From: Paenibacillus sp. FSL H8-0548
GTDB lineage: Bacteria > Bacillota > Bacilli > Paenibacillales > Paenibacillaceae
DNA: 64,000 bases
Direction: 5' to 3'
NCBI RefSeq assembly: GCF_038630985.1
Contig: NZ_CP152049.1
Location: 3,243,501-3,307,500 of the forward strand
The notes under the pieces: generated by a model
Seen by the model: only the letters and a program-made list of their open reading frames with translations
What the model was told of the DNA's origin: nothing
Databases searched by the model: none
Made by a program: the position numbers and the translations under genes
Part shown: positions 51,778 to 61,514 of the stretch, piece by piece
How the letters are laid out: every line of letters starts with the position of its first letter
How positions within the stretch are numbered: the stretch's first letter is position 1

Positions 51778-53544
51778 TTACTTTAATTCGCATGCAAGTG
51801 CTTTTATGCGCTGCAAGTCCGGTGTAACGAAAAGCGTTTTTTGATTGTCGTATATGACGAATCCCGGTTTCGCGCCATTTGGCTTACGCACATGCCGAAC
51901 GAAGGTATAGTCAACTGGAATGGAGCTGGAATCGCGTGCTTGACTGTAATGGGCGGAGAGCATCGCTGCCTCCTCCAGTGTCGCGTTGCCGAATTGGCCG
52001 CCTCGGATAACGACATGTGAGCCAGGAATATCCTTCGTATGAAGCCAAGTGTCAGAAGACGAGGCTAGACGATTCGTTAAATATTCATTTTGCGTATTGT
52101 TTTTGCCGACATACATGGTCACGCCCTCAGAGGAGGTGTAGCATAACAAGGTAGGCTTGAGTATTTTTTTCTTTTTGGCTCCGCGTCTGCCTCGCTCTTT
52201 CATGTAGCCCTGCTCGACAAGCTCGTCGCGAATCTCGCTGATATCGCCAAGCGAGGCGTTATCCACCTGCTGCAGCAGCGACTCGAAATATTGAATTTCT
52301 GTACGGGCAATTTCCATTTGCTCGGTGACGATGGACAGGCTATTCTTATGCTTCGTATATCTCCGGAAATAACGCTGAGCGTTATCGGATGGAGTAAGCT
52401 GCGGGTCGAGATCAATGGTGACTAAAGCTTGCTCTTCATCATAAAAATTAACGAGCTCGATCTTGGTATCGCCTCGATTGATTTGATGCATATAGGCGGT
52501 TAGCAATTCGCCAAGCACTCTATATTTTTCCGCATCCTTCGCCTCTGTGAGCGTATCCTCGAGCTTCTTAATCTTCGTAATATTTTTTGCTCTTTCATTT
52601 TGGACGAATCTGATGAGATCCGCAGCACGCTGTTTAACGGTATCACGTTCGGCCTTGTTGCCGTAAAAGCCTTCCAGGCAAGCGCTGATATCCGGGAAAA
52701 AGACAGCTTCACCTTCAATATGAGTAAGCTCAGTGATCGAAAAAAATGATTTCCCTGAATCAGGAATGGTTTTGATGTTTGGTGTATATTGATCGTTTCT
52801 TATTTGCTCTGCAAAGCTTGCGAAGCTGTTCCATAGAGCTGCTAAGTTGGGCTCTGATGCCTCTTCGGAAGCTGGTTCGGCATCAGTACTCGATTGTGCG
52901 CGATATACCAGCTCCTTGGCAAGCAAGGGGCTGAAGCCGCTAAGCTTATTCACCAGTCTCTTATGCAGAGGCTCAGCTTCATCGGTTTCATGAAGAGCGT
53001 CGAAAAATTGCTGCTGTTCTAAAATGGCTAAAGGATCGAGCTTGCCTTGCTCTGGCGGAGAGGTGTAGCTGCTTCCAGGCAGCACGATACGGTGACTGCT
53101 GATGGCAGGTGTAACATGGTGTATGCCGTCATGGATCATGCCTGTTGCTGGATCCATCAAAATAATGTTACTGTGTCGTCCCATTATTTCAACAATAATC
53201 GTTTTGTTCGATAAATCGCCGAGCTCATCGCGATGCTTTATTTCGATATGAAGAATTCGCTCTTGTCCAACTTGACGAATGGATTCGATCTGTCCGCCTT
53301 CGCAATGCTTGCGAAGCAGCATACAAAACATCGGCGCCTCCATAGGGTTAACGTATGTGCCAGTCGTCCAGTGGACTCGTGGGTAGGTGGGATTAGCGGA
53401 TAGAAGCAGCTTGCCCATTCCCGCACCGCGAATGCTGAATACAAGCTCGTGATTGGTAGGTTGATGAATCTTATGTATACGTGCGCCTACGCAGCGCTGA
53501 AGGTCATGTGCTATTGCATGGGTGACGATGCCGTCTAATGCCAT
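51778..53544 (-). CDS. rqcH: Rqc2-type ribosome quality-control factor RqcH (NFACT family)
   Basis: 588 residues: NFACT-N (about 1-270), a helix-hairpin and coiled-coil middle (about 270-430) and NFACT-R (about 450-560, with VTMYVGKNNTQNEYLTNR and WLHTKDIPGSHVVIR). It starts MALDGIVTHAIAHDL as in the family. RqcH adds alanine tails to nascent chains stuck on 50S subunits; older annotations call it a fibronectin-binding protein. It is transcribed alone on the minus strand, divergent from the Ca2+ ATPase. Confidence 0.93.
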   Translation of the reverse strand: MALDGIVTHAIAHDLQRCVGARIHKIHQPTNHELVFSIRGAGMGKLLLSANPTYPRVHWTTGTYVNPMEAPMFCMLLRKHCEGGQIESIRQVGQERILHIEIKHRDELGDLSNKTIIVEIMGRHSNIILMDPATGMIHDGIHHVTPAISSHRIVLPGSSYTSPPEQGKLDPLAILEQQQFFDALHETDEAEPLHKRLVNKLSGFSPLLAKELVYRAQSSTDAEPASEEASEPNLAALWNSFASFAEQIRNDQYTPNIKTIPDSGKSFFSITELTHIEGEAVFFPDISACLEGFYGNKAERDTVKQRAADLIRFVQNERAKNITKIKKLEDTLTEAKDAEKYRVLGELLTAYMHQINRGDTKIELVNFYDEEQALVTIDLDPQLTPSDNAQRYFRRYTKHKNSLSIVTEQMEIARTEIQYFESLLQQVDNASLGDISEIRDELVEQGYMKERGRRGAKKKKILKPTLLCYTSSEGVTMYVGKNNTQNEYLTNRLASSSDTWLHTKDIPGSHVVIRGGQFGNATLEEAAMLSAHYSQARDSSSIPVDYTFVRHVRKPNGAKPGFVIYDNQKTLFVTPDLQRIKALACELK

Positions 53545-53724
53545 GGTGTGTGGTTCCTCGCTTCCTTAGTCAGTCTTTCTCTATCATGCCATAGTTGAGA
53601 CAAAAACTTAAGCCCCTAGTGGGATATTTTATAGGCTGTCCGAATACATTTACCCTATAAAGGCTGTCCGAAGGCCCGGCGTCGTTACGGCTTGGCTCGG
53701 TATATTACGGGAGGGAGTTATACC

Positions 53725-56508
53725 ATGGAACAAATGAAATGGCATCAAATGGGGACAAGTGAGCTGGTGGACGCTTTAGTCAGCTCCCCTGAGCAAGGGC
53801 TGACGACGTCGGAAGCGGCGCATCGGCTGGAGCAAAATGGACGGAATGAACTGACGGAGGGGAAGCGTGTCTCACCGATATTGCTTTTTCTAAATCAGTT
53901 TAAAGATTTTATGGTACTTATTTTGATGGGAGCGACTTTGATCTCTGGCTTGCTGGGTGAATATCTGGATGCGATTACGATTGTCGCCATCATAGCCATT
54001 AATGCCGTCCTTGGTTTTGTGCAAGAGTTTAGAGCGGAGCGTTCCTTGCGGGCGCTGAAGGAACTGTCGGCGCCCTCTGCCAAGGTTTATCGAGGAGGCG
54101 AGCTGTTAACCGTTCCTGCTAAGGAGCTTGTTGCGGGCGACCTCATTTATCTGGAGAGCGGAGATCGTATTCCGGCTGATGTGCGTTTGCTGGAAGCGAA
54201 CAGCTGCTATGTAGAGGAATCGGCGTTGACCGGAGAGTCTGTGCCGGTTAGCAAGCATGCAGCAGTGATTGCAGAGGAGAATCTTCCCCTCGGAGATCAG
54301 CGCAATATAGGGTTCATGGGCACCATGCTGACACGCGGCACCGCGAAGGCGGTCGTTGTTCGTACCGGTATGGATACAGAAATGGGCAAGATTGCAGGGC
54401 TGATTCAGCAAACAGAATCCATGGAGACGCCGCTTCAGCACCGGCTTGAGCAGCTGGGCAAAATATTAATAGTCGTTGCCGTTGTATTGACAATAATGGT
54501 TGTTGTCGCTGGAATTTTGCATGGTCAGCCAGCGTATGGCATGTTCCTGGCAGGGGTAAGCTTAGCCGTTGCTGCCATTCCGGAGGGGCTGCCGGCGATC
54601 GTGACCATCGCGCTTGCACTCGGGGTACAACGAATGATCAAGCGGAAGGCGATCGTGCGCAAGCTGCCATCGGTAGAGACGCTTGGCTGCGCTTCTGTCA
54701 TTTGCTCAGACAAAACAGGAACGCTGACACAAAATAAAATGACAGTTACGCATGTCTGGGTTGGCGGCAGGCAATTAGAGGTTTCGGGTGAAGGGTATGT
54801 TCCTACGGGTGCTATTTATGAAGCGGGAAATGCTTTGGATATCAAGCATGATTTATCGATTAAGCGGCTGCTGCAAGTAAGTGCGCTTTGCAACAATGCT
54901 CAAATTATGAAGGTCGAATCAGCGGATACTGGCAAGCGAAAAAGCAAGGAGATTCAGGAAGAATGGGTGCTTAAAGGCGACCCAACAGAAGGTGCGCTTG
55001 CCGTGCTGTCAGCTAAGCTAGGCTCTTCGGCTAAATCACTGGAGCAGCTATATAAGCGGGAGAAGGAGTTCCCATTTGATTCAGAGCGCAAGCGCATGTC
55101 GGTCATTGTGTCTCATCAGGGCGGACGCCTCATTTGTACGAAGGGTGCACCTGATTTGCTGATGGAGCATTGCTCCTATGTGCTATGGGAAGGCAAGGTT
55201 GTGCCGTTCACCGGCACGCTGAAGCGTAAATGTGCAGAAGCGGGTGAGCTTATGGCTCAAAATGCGCTTCGAGTGCTGGGACTTGCCTATCGCGATCTGC
55301 GCGCCACCGATGCTTGCGAGACGGAAAGCGATGCAGAATGCCAGCTCGTATTTGTTGGCCTTACGGGTATGATCGATCCGCCGCGCCGCGAGGTGAAGGA
55401 AGCGATCGCAACATGTAGACGTGCGGGAATTAAAACAGTGATGATTACGGGCGATCATCAATTAACGGCTGAGGCTATTGCCGGCCAGCTGGGCATTATG
55501 CCGCGCGGAGGCATTGCCATGAGCGGCAAGCAGCTCGAAGCGATGGAGGATGAGCAGCTCGACCGCCTGGTAGATAACATTTATGTTTATGCCCGCGTAT
55601 CGCCTGAGCATAAGCTGCGTATCGTCAAGGCGCTTCAGCGACAAGGGCATGTGGTTGCCATGACCGGTGACGGGGTAAATGATGCGCCAGCAATAAAAGC
55701 GGCAGATATCGGAATCGCTATGGGCATTACCGGCACCGATGTGACTAAGGAAGCTGCAGCGCTCGTGCTGAGCGACGACAATTTCTCGACAATTGCAGCT
55801 GCTATTGAAGAGGGCAGAGGCATATACGAGAACATTCGAAAATTCATCCGATATTTATTAGCGTCGAACGTTGGCGAGATCCTTGTCATGTTCCTAGCTA
55901 TGATGGCGGGTCTGCCGCTGCCCTTGGTGCCGATTCAAATTCTATGGGTTAACCTGGTGACCGATGGTTTGCCGGCGATGGCCCTTGGCGTTGATCAGGC
56001 GGAAAAAGATCTTATGCAGCAAAAGCCACGCTCAGCCAAGGAAAGCATTTTTTCTCGCAGGCTTGGCTGGAAAATTATTAGCCGTGGAATATTGATTGGT
56101 ATATGTACGTTGGGGGCATTTTGGCTAACGCTGCAAGATGGGCCAAGCAGCGCTGCACAGCTTATGAAAGCACAGACGGTCGCTTTTGCAACTCTCGTTA
56201 TGGCTCAGCTCATTCATGTATTCGACTGCCGCAGCTCGCGGTCTATTTTCCACCGCAATCCGTTTCAAAATAAATATTTGGTGCTTGCCGTGCTTTCATC
56301 GCTGCTGCTAATGATAGGTGTGCTCTATATCGAAGCGCTGCAGCCGATCTTCAAAACCGTTCCGATTGGCTTCCGGGAATGGTGCCTTGTATTTGTTGCT
56401 GCGGGAATTCCAACCTTCCTAATGGGAATAGGGAGCGTGTTCGGCACCTCGAACAAAAAGAAGAACAAAGCCAAGTGGCCGATTGGACCGCAAAGCGCTG
56501 CGAGATAA
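53725..56508 (+). CDS. Calcium-transporting P-type ATPase
   Basis: 927 residues, type P2A. The order is an N-terminal cation-ATPase domain, actuator with LTGESVPV, transmembrane ion site [20 protein letters not shown], phosphorylation motif DKTGTLT (Asp329), KGAPD nucleotide motif, [21 protein letters not shown] hinge, and C-terminal helices with [16 protein letters not shown]. It pumps Ca2+ out of the cell, related to SERCA and B. subtilis YloB. The ATG at 53725 has a GGGAGGGAG site; the frame opens at 53692. A duplicated TATA(AA)GGCTGTCCGAA sequence lies just upstream (53630-53672). Confidence 0.95.
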   Translation: MEQMKWHQMGTSELVDALVSSPEQGLTTSEAAHRLEQNGRNELTEGKRVSPILLFLNQFKDFMVLILMGATLISGLLGEYLDAITIVAIIAINAVLGFVQEFRAERSLRALKELSAPSAKVYRGGELLTVPAKELVAGDLIYLESGDRIPADVRLLEANSCYVEESALTGESVPVSKHAAVIAEENLPLGDQRNIGFMGTMLTRGTAKAVVVRTGMDTEMGKIAGLIQQTESMETPLQHRLEQLGKILIVVAVVLTIMVVVAGILHGQPAYGMFLAGVSLAVAAIPEGLPAIVTIALALGVQRMIKRKAIVRKLPSVETLGCASVICSDKTGTLTQNKMTVTHVWVGGRQLEVSGEGYVPTGAIYEAGNALDIKHDLSIKRLLQVSALCNNAQIMKVESADTGKRKSKEIQEEWVLKGDPTEGALAVLSAKLGSSAKSLEQLYKREKEFPFDSERKRMSVIVSHQGGRLICTKGAPDLLMEHCSYVLWEGKVVPFTGTLKRKCAEAGELMAQNALRVLGLAYRDLRATDACETESDAECQLVFVGLTGMIDPPRREVKEAIATCRRAGIKTVMITGDHQLTAEAIAGQLGIMPRGGIAMSGKQLEAMEDEQLDRLVDNIYVYARVSPEHKLRIVKALQRQGHVVAMTGDGVNDAPAIKAADIGIAMGITGTDVTKEAAALVLSDDNFSTIAAAIEEGRGIYENIRKFIRYLLASNVGEILVMFLAMMAGLPLPLVPIQILWVNLVTDGLPAMALGVDQAEKDLMQQKPRSAKESIFSRRLGWKIISRGILIGICTLGAFWLTLQDGPSSAAQLMKAQTVAFATLVMAQLIHVFDCRSSRSIFHRNPFQNKYLVLAVLSSLLLMIGVLYIEALQPIFKTVPIGFREWCLVFVAAGIPTFLMGIGSVFGTSNKKKNKAKWPIGPQSAAR

Positions 56509-56629
56509 CAAGAAAATGCAAATGATGATACAAATGGTGAATGCCCTTTCTCCTTGCTTTGGGGTATGCTAATAGCAATTAATAACAGCTATTTCATACT
56601 TAGAGATGCGGCAGGGAGAGGGCAAACCT

Positions 56630-57460
56630 ATGGAATTTACAAAAATGAACGGTCTAGGAAATGATTTTGTCGTAATAGCAGGTGAGCAGCAGCTTCCAGA
56701 AAATGTGGCTGAGCTTGCGATTCAGCTTTGCAATCGTTTTTTTGGAATCGGAGCTGACGGACTCGTATATATATTGCCTTCGGACATAGCAGATTTCCGC
56801 ATGCGTATTATTAATTCGGATGGCTCAGAAGCTGAGCAATGCGGGAATGCGATTCGCTGCGTAGCGAAATATGTTTATGATAATAAATTAACCGATCAAG
56901 AGGTTATTACGATTGAGACATTGGGCGCAGGAGCACAGCGAGTGCAGCTTACGCTTCAAGATGGCGAAGTATCGTCTGTGCGTGTAGATATGGGCGAGCC
57001 GATATTGAATGGTTTGCAGGTGCCGACAACCGTTGATGCAGAGCAAGTCATCCAGCATCCGATAGAGGTTGATGGAGGGCAATTTAAGTTCACGGCTGTA
57101 TCGATGGGCAACCCGCACTGTGTTATCTATGTGGATGATGCTGCGAATTTTGATTTAAGCACCTGGGGACCACAGCTTGAGCACCACCCGTTATTTCCTC
57201 GTAAAATCAACGTGGAGTTCGTGACCGTTAACTCGCGCACTCATATGGATATGCGTGTATGGGAGCGAGGCGCAGGCCCTACGCTTGCTTGCGGTACAGG
57301 CGCATGTGCTACAGTCGTTGCTTCTGTGCTAAATGGCGCTGTGGATCGGGCGGCTACTGTGTCGCTAAAAGGCGGCGATCTCTTTATCGAATGGAATGAG
57401 TCGGACAATCATGTTTACATGAGTGGCCCAGCTGCGGTATCATTCAGAGGTACGTTCTAA
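56630..57460 (+). CDS. dapF: Diaminopimelate epimerase
   Basis: 276 residues. It interconverts LL- and meso-diaminopimelate in lysine and cell-wall synthesis. MEFTKMNGLGNDFVV is the typical start; the two catalytic cysteines are in AEQCGNAIRC and TLACGTGACAT. The ATG at 56630 is preceded by AGGGAGAG; the frame opens at 56606. The methionine gene follows 30 bp later. Confidence 0.95.
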   Translation: MEFTKMNGLGNDFVVIAGEQQLPENVAELAIQLCNRFFGIGADGLVYILPSDIADFRMRIINSDGSEAEQCGNAIRCVAKYVYDNKLTDQEVITIETLGAGAQRVQLTLQDGEVSSVRVDMGEPILNGLQVPTTVDAEQVIQHPIEVDGGQFKFTAVSMGNPHCVIYVDDAANFDLSTWGPQLEHHPLFPRKINVEFVTVNSRTHMDMRVWERGAGPTLACGTGACATVVASVLNGAVDRAATVSLKGGDLFIEWNESDNHVYMSGPAAVSFRGTF

Positions 57461-57490
57461 GAGCACAGTATGATGGGTGGTATAAATAAA

Positions 57491-59368
57491 ATGAAACCGG
57501 ATTTAAGAGAGGCGTTCAAGCAGCGTATCTTAACCGGGGACGGCGCGATGGGAACCTATCTATATCAGATGGGGTTCCCTGTCGGCGTTTCCTATGAAGA
57601 ATTTAATATGATTCGTCCTGATATTATTGAAAATATTCATCTTAGCTATTATGATGCCGGTGCCAGAGTCATAGAGACCAATACGTTTTCGGCGAATTTG
57701 GAGAAGCTATCCAAGTACGGTTTAGAAGATGAGATGGATGCGATTAACCGTGCTGGCGTTCGCGTTGCTCGCGCAGCAATCGGCAAGGATGCTTATGTTG
57801 TCGGGGCCGTTGGTTCTATCCGTGACGGGAAGCTTAAAAACCTACGGACAGCGAAGGTCATCGATGCTTATCAGCGTCAAATGCATGCTTTGCTTGATGA
57901 GGGTGTAGACGGACTATTGCTTGAGACATTTTATGATCTAGATGAGATGCTCCTAGCGCTGAGAATAGCTAGAGCTTCGTCAAATGTGCCTGTTATTTGC
58001 CAGTTTGCGGTCGAGGACGTTGGCCGTGCGCAGACGGGGAATGGGATGAAGAGTGCCTTTGATCAGCTTCAAGCGGAGGGAGCCGATATTGTTGGATTTA
58101 ATTGCCGGAGCGGCCCTAACGGCATCATACGAGCTATTGATGCGATAGAAGGTTCCATTGAATTGCCATTGTCGGTATATCCAAACGCGGGAATACCTGA
58201 CTATATTGATGGCAAATATGCGTATTCTGCGGGTCCTGAATATTTCGCAGAGAGTGCCCAGCGGTTTGCAGACCGTGGAGCGCGGCTCATTGGCGGCTGC
58301 TGCGGTACGACGCCTGCACATATTAAGGCGATAGCAGAGGCGCTTGATGGCTACATACCGCAAACGATACCAACGACCACCGTTGTAGCTGCGACAGAAC
58401 AGATCGTTATCAAGCGGCCCGAGAGCCAGGAGAAACCGCTCGATGCTTCGGTGCAAAAGCAGGTGATACAGGAGCCGTCTATCGTTGATCTTGTAAAGCA
58501 GCGTCATACGGTTATTGTTGAGCTTGACCCCCCTCGGGATTTGGATATTCGCAAATTTATGGACGGTGCGGCTGCGCTTAAGGAAGCGAAGGCTGACGCT
58601 GTTACAATGGCCGACAACTCGCTTGCTGTAACCCGTATGAGCAATATTGCGCTAGCGGCGCTTATTCAAGAGAAGGTAGGCATTCGGCCGCTCGTCCACA
58701 TTGCCTGTCGAGATCGCAATTTGATCGGTACGCAGTCTCATATGATGGGACTCGATGCCCTTGATATTGATCATGTGCTGGCTGTAACCGGGGATCCTGC
58801 TCGCTTTGGCGATTTGCCGGATTCCAGCTCGGTCTATGATCTAACCTCATTCGAAATGATTCGAATGATCAAACAGCTGAATGACGGAACGGCATTCTCA
58901 GGAAAGCCATTGAAGCAAAAGGCGAAATTTGTTGTAGGCGCTGCATTTAACCCTAACGTTAAGCATCTGGATAAAGCAGTACAGCGTCTTGAGCGGAAAA
59001 TCACTTCCGGTGCAGACTATATTATGACACAGCCAGTTTACGATCCTAGCTTAATCGAACGCATTGCGGAAGCAACAAAACATTTGAGTGTGCCTGTATT
59101 TATTGGCATCATGCCGCTTGCCAGCGGAAGAAATGCAGAATATTTGCATAATGAGGTGCCAGGTATTCAGCTATCTGACGAGGTTCGGCAGCGAATGGCT
59201 GGACTCGAAGGCGAAGCAGGTCGAGCAGAGGGTATACAAATTGCGAAGGAGCTGCTCGATGCGGCTTTACCGCATTTTAATGGCATTTATTTAATTACGC
59301 CGTTCATGTTCTATGATATGGGTGTGCAGCTTACACAATATGTATGGGATAAGACCGGCCGTATGTAG
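57491..59368 (+). CDS. Bifunctional homocysteine S-methyltransferase / methylenetetrahydrofolate reductase
   Basis: 625 residues. The N-terminal half is a zinc-dependent homocysteine methyltransferase (GDGAMGTYLYQMG, IETNTFSANL, FNCRSGP and the zinc cysteines in IGGCCGTTP). The C-terminal half is an FAD-containing MetF-like TIM barrel (VELDPPRDLDIRKFM, ADAVTMADNSL, VTGDPARFGD, ADYIMTQPVYD). Such fusions are known as YitJ in B. subtilis and feed methionine synthesis. Start ATG at 57491 rather than 57470 because a GGTGG site precedes it. No SAM riboswitch is seen in the short gap after dapF. Confidence 0.93.
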   Translation: MKPDLREAFKQRILTGDGAMGTYLYQMGFPVGVSYEEFNMIRPDIIENIHLSYYDAGARVIETNTFSANLEKLSKYGLEDEMDAINRAGVRVARAAIGKDAYVVGAVGSIRDGKLKNLRTAKVIDAYQRQMHALLDEGVDGLLLETFYDLDEMLLALRIARASSNVPVICQFAVEDVGRAQTGNGMKSAFDQLQAEGADIVGFNCRSGPNGIIRAIDAIEGSIELPLSVYPNAGIPDYIDGKYAYSAGPEYFAESAQRFADRGARLIGGCCGTTPAHIKAIAEALDGYIPQTIPTTTVVAATEQIVIKRPESQEKPLDASVQKQVIQEPSIVDLVKQRHTVIVELDPPRDLDIRKFMDGAAALKEAKADAVTMADNSLAVTRMSNIALAALIQEKVGIRPLVHIACRDRNLIGTQSHMMGLDALDIDHVLAVTGDPARFGDLPDSSSVYDLTSFEMIRMIKQLNDGTAFSGKPLKQKAKFVVGAAFNPNVKHLDKAVQRLERKITSGADYIMTQPVYDPSLIERIAEATKHLSVPVFIGIMPLASGRNAEYLHNEVPGIQLSDEVRQRMAGLEGEAGRAEGIQIAKELLDAALPHFNGIYLITPFMFYDMGVQLTQYVWDKTGRM

Positions 59369-59388
59369 CCAAAAAGAGTAGAATGAAT

Positions 59389-59426
59389 GCGAAAAGCAGG
59401 CTTTTTTGCCTGTTTTCGCTTTTTCG
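59389..59426 (+). terminator. Terminator after the methionine bifunctional gene
   Basis: GCGAAAAGCAGGC pairs with GCCTGTTTTCGC around TTTTTT, followed by TTTTTCGC. Confidence 0.88.
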
Positions 59427-59522
59427 CTTGTTCGTTTGTGAAAAATCAATTAAAATAAAGCTTGGATACTAACATCCATGGCAAGGACAGATTGACCGTT
59501 GCTGCTTCAGCGTAGGCTTAAG

Positions 59523-59556
59523 CGTGCCTCGGAACGTATGTCCGGCACTTTTTTCG
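59523..59556 (+). terminator. Intrinsic terminator without a gene in front
   Basis: GTGCC and GGCAC with an inner GGA/TCC pair form a compact hairpin followed by TTTTTT. No convincing gene lies between the previous terminator and this one (59427-59522), so it may end a small RNA or a leader ahead of remA. Confidence 0.5.
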
Positions 59557-59698
59557 TCAACAATAGTGCAGTAGTTCTGTCGGTATTTGGCAAGAACGCG
59601 AACTTGTCGTCTTTACATCTATTAAACATAAAAAATGGTATTGAACATTTGCAGGCAGATGCACCAAGGGAAGACCGTGGGCGGAGGAGGAACCAGGC

Positions 59699-59959
59699 TT
59701 GGCTATTAAACTTATTAATATCGGATTTGGCAATATTGTATCAGCTAACCGCATTATTTCCATCGTAAGCCCGGAATCGGCTCCGATTAAGAGGATCATT
59801 CAAGAGGCACGTGACCGCCATATGCTAATAGATGCAACATATGGACGCCGAACGCGCGCTGTTATTATTACGGATAGTGATCATGTGATTTTATCGGCGG
59901 TTCAACCAGAGACGGTTGCCCACCGATTATCTACTAAGGACGACGATAACGACGAATAG
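59699..59959 (+). CDS. remA: Extracellular matrix regulator RemA (DUF370)
   Basis: 86 residues starting [34 protein letters not shown], the RemA/YlzA signature. RemA is a ring-forming DNA-binding activator of biofilm matrix and osmoprotection genes in Bacillus. TTG start behind GGAGGAGG. gmk follows 13 bp later and rpoZ after that, the common Bacillales arrangement; the usual upstream yicC is not present here. Confidence 0.95.
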   Translation: MAIKLINIGFGNIVSANRIISIVSPESAPIKRIIQEARDRHMLIDATYGRRTRAVIITDSDHVILSAVQPETVAHRLSTKDDDNDE

Positions 59960-59972
59960 TACGGGGAGTAAT

Positions 59973-60590
59973 ATGGATAAAGGATTACTAATTGTATTGT
60001 CCGGCCCTTCAGGGGTTGGCAAAGGAACGGTATGCTCCGTTCTTCGTAACAAGGTGCCTGAGCTGGTATATTCCGTGTCGGCAACGACAAGGCTGCCGCG
60101 TCAGGGAGAAGTAGATGGTGTGAATTATTTTTTCAGAAGCAGAGAGCAGTTCCAGGATATGATTGCCCGGGATGCGCTGCTGGAGCATGCTGAGTACGTT
60201 GGAAACTACTACGGTACGCCGCGTGATTTCGTTGAAAGCACTTTAGCTAGCGGCAAGGATGTTATTTTGGAAATTGAGGTACAAGGAGCACTTAAGGTGA
60301 AACAAAAGTTTCCCGAAGGTATTTTCGTATTTCTATTGCCCCCATCCTTGGATGAGCTGAAGCAGCGGATTACAGGCCGTGGTACTGAATCACTGGATAC
60401 GATCAATAACCGTATGTCTGTAGCTGTAGAGGAAATGAATTTGCTCGGACACTACGACTATGCGGTATTGAATGATGAGATAGATGCTGCTTGCGATCGT
60501 ATTCGCAGTATCATGATTGCCGAGCATTGCCGCAGAGAAAGATATTTACCTTACGTTTCAGGAATGGTTGCCGCAATTGAGAAAGCATGA
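59973..60590 (+). CDS. gmk: Guanylate kinase
   Basis: 205 residues. It phosphorylates GMP to GDP with ATP. The P-loop [10 protein letters not shown] (about residues 11-20) is followed by [19 protein letters not shown] (GMP-binding), [12 protein letters not shown] and [10 protein letters not shown]. The ATG at 59973 with GGGGAG upstream is preferred to the ATG at 59916, which lies inside remA. It shares an operon with remA and rpoZ. Confidence 0.96.
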   Translation: MDKGLLIVLSGPSGVGKGTVCSVLRNKVPELVYSVSATTRLPRQGEVDGVNYFFRSREQFQDMIARDALLEHAEYVGNYYGTPRDFVESTLASGKDVILEIEVQGALKVKQKFPEGIFVFLLPPSLDELKQRITGRGTESLDTINNRMSVAVEEMNLLGHYDYAVLNDEIDAACDRIRSIMIAEHCRRERYLPYVSGMVAAIEKA

Positions 60591-60606
60591 GTGAGGAGAA
60601 TGAACA

Positions 60607-60816
60607 ATGTTATATCCGTCCATTGATGAAATGGTGAAAAAAGTTGACAGTAAATACACGCTAGTCGTAGCAGCTTCAAGACGCGCTCGCATGCTTCGCA
60701 ACGGAGATAAGTCGGAGCTTAAAAATCCGCGCTCCCGCAAGTATGTAGGTGTAGCACTAGAAGAAATTTACGGTGACATTCTCAGAGTAGAAAACCTCGC
60801 GACGAAAGAGGATTAG
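60607..60816 (+). CDS. rpoZ: RNA polymerase omega subunit
   Basis: 69 residues. MLYPSIDEMVKKVDSKYTLVVAASRRARML carries the family's YTLVVAAAKRAR-type helix. KSELKNPRSRKYVGVALEEIYGDIL follows. The subunit aids RNA polymerase assembly. It lies 16 bp after gmk with a GAGGAG site and is followed by a terminator. Confidence 0.95.
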   Translation: MLYPSIDEMVKKVDSKYTLVVAASRRARMLRNGDKSELKNPRSRKYVGVALEEIYGDILRVENLATKED

Positions 60817-60838
60817 TTTACTGAATATCCATATGGAA

Positions 60839-60876
60839 CGGAGTGCCAGCGATACTGCAGGCACTCCGTTTTTTTT
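60839..60876 (+). terminator. Terminator after rpoZ
   Basis: CGGAGTGCC pairs with GGCACTCCG and is followed by eight Ts. Confidence 0.9.
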
Positions 60877-60879
60877 ATT

Positions 60880-60981
60880 GAAATATAGGAAAGTATAAGT
60901 TTCACATTTATACTCCGCCTATATTTCTCCGGAATGAAACGCGCCACCGCCATAAGGATGGAGACAGCCGTTTCACCTTGT
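60880..60981 (+). repeat. Two-hairpin intergenic repeat, copy 4
   Basis: ATATAGGAAAGTATAA with TTTATACTCCGCCTATAT, then TCTCCGGAATGAAACGCGCC, ending GCCGTTTCACCTTG. It abuts the 282-bp repeat at its 3' end. Confidence 0.88.
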
Positions 60982-61262
60982 ATAGGAAACTCTGCATTCT
61001 CCGAACCTGTTGATTACGATGCTGCACCAGAAGCCGGAGAGAGGATAACGAAAGCTAACGGAAACCAGAGACGCTAAAGTTCCATTTTTGGATAGCGTCA
61101 TATTTTAACGGAACAGGGAGACGCTATTACGCAGAAATGAAGCGAGATCGTGCATGTTGGGTGCAAATAGAGGCCTGTGCTTCCGTTAGAATCTTGAAAC
61201 GAAAAATAAAGGCGATTTAGCGTCTGTGGTTTCCGTTAGAAGTGTGAGCTGACGCATCTGCG
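60981..61262 (-). repeat. 282-bp repeat, copy 2 (inverted relative to copy 1)
   Basis: The reverse complement runs from CGCAGATGCGTCAGCTC to GAGTTTCCTATA and parallels copy 1 at 51327-51608 along its whole length with scattered substitutions, including the four AACGGAAAC-type arms. No coding potential. Confidence 0.92.
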
Positions 61263-61289
61263 AATTCTAATCACTCGTTAGGGTGATTT

Positions 61290-61392
61290 TGTTCAAATAT
61301 AGGAAAGTATATCCTTTCCTATACTTTCTCTATATTTCTCCGGAATGAAACGCGCCACCGCTATAAGGACGGCGACAGCCGTTTCACCTTGT
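61290..61392 (+). repeat. Two-hairpin intergenic repeat, copy 5
   Basis: TATAGGAAAGTATA with TATACTTTCTCTATA, then CTCCGGAATGAAACGCGCC through GCCGTTTCACCTTGT. It is very close to copy 1 (26578-26677) and forms the left border of the AraC gene's promoter region. Confidence 0.88.
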
Positions 61393-61414
61393 GCAAATTA
61401 ATAATAAATGGTGT

Positions 61415-61461
61415 TTCACAATCACAATCTTTTGTATATAATGAGAATGATTATCATTATA
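61415..61461 (+). promoter_or_regulatory. Promoter with overlapping Fur box
   Basis: TTCACA (61415-61420) and TATAAT (61437-61442) are separated by 16 bp. GAGAATGATTATCATTATA at 61443-61461 matches the 19-bp Fur box with about three differences and lies where Fur would block the start of transcription. Confidence 0.82.
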
Positions 61462-61514
61462 TTCTATTGATTGGATCACCCTTATGCAGTCATAAAGAAA
61501 AGGATGTTGTGAAA

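Noticed and set aside
61389..61514. Longer AraC-type protein starting at 61389
   Set aside because: The extension runs through the promoter and Fur box and begins in repeat copy 5. The ribosome site is at about 61500.
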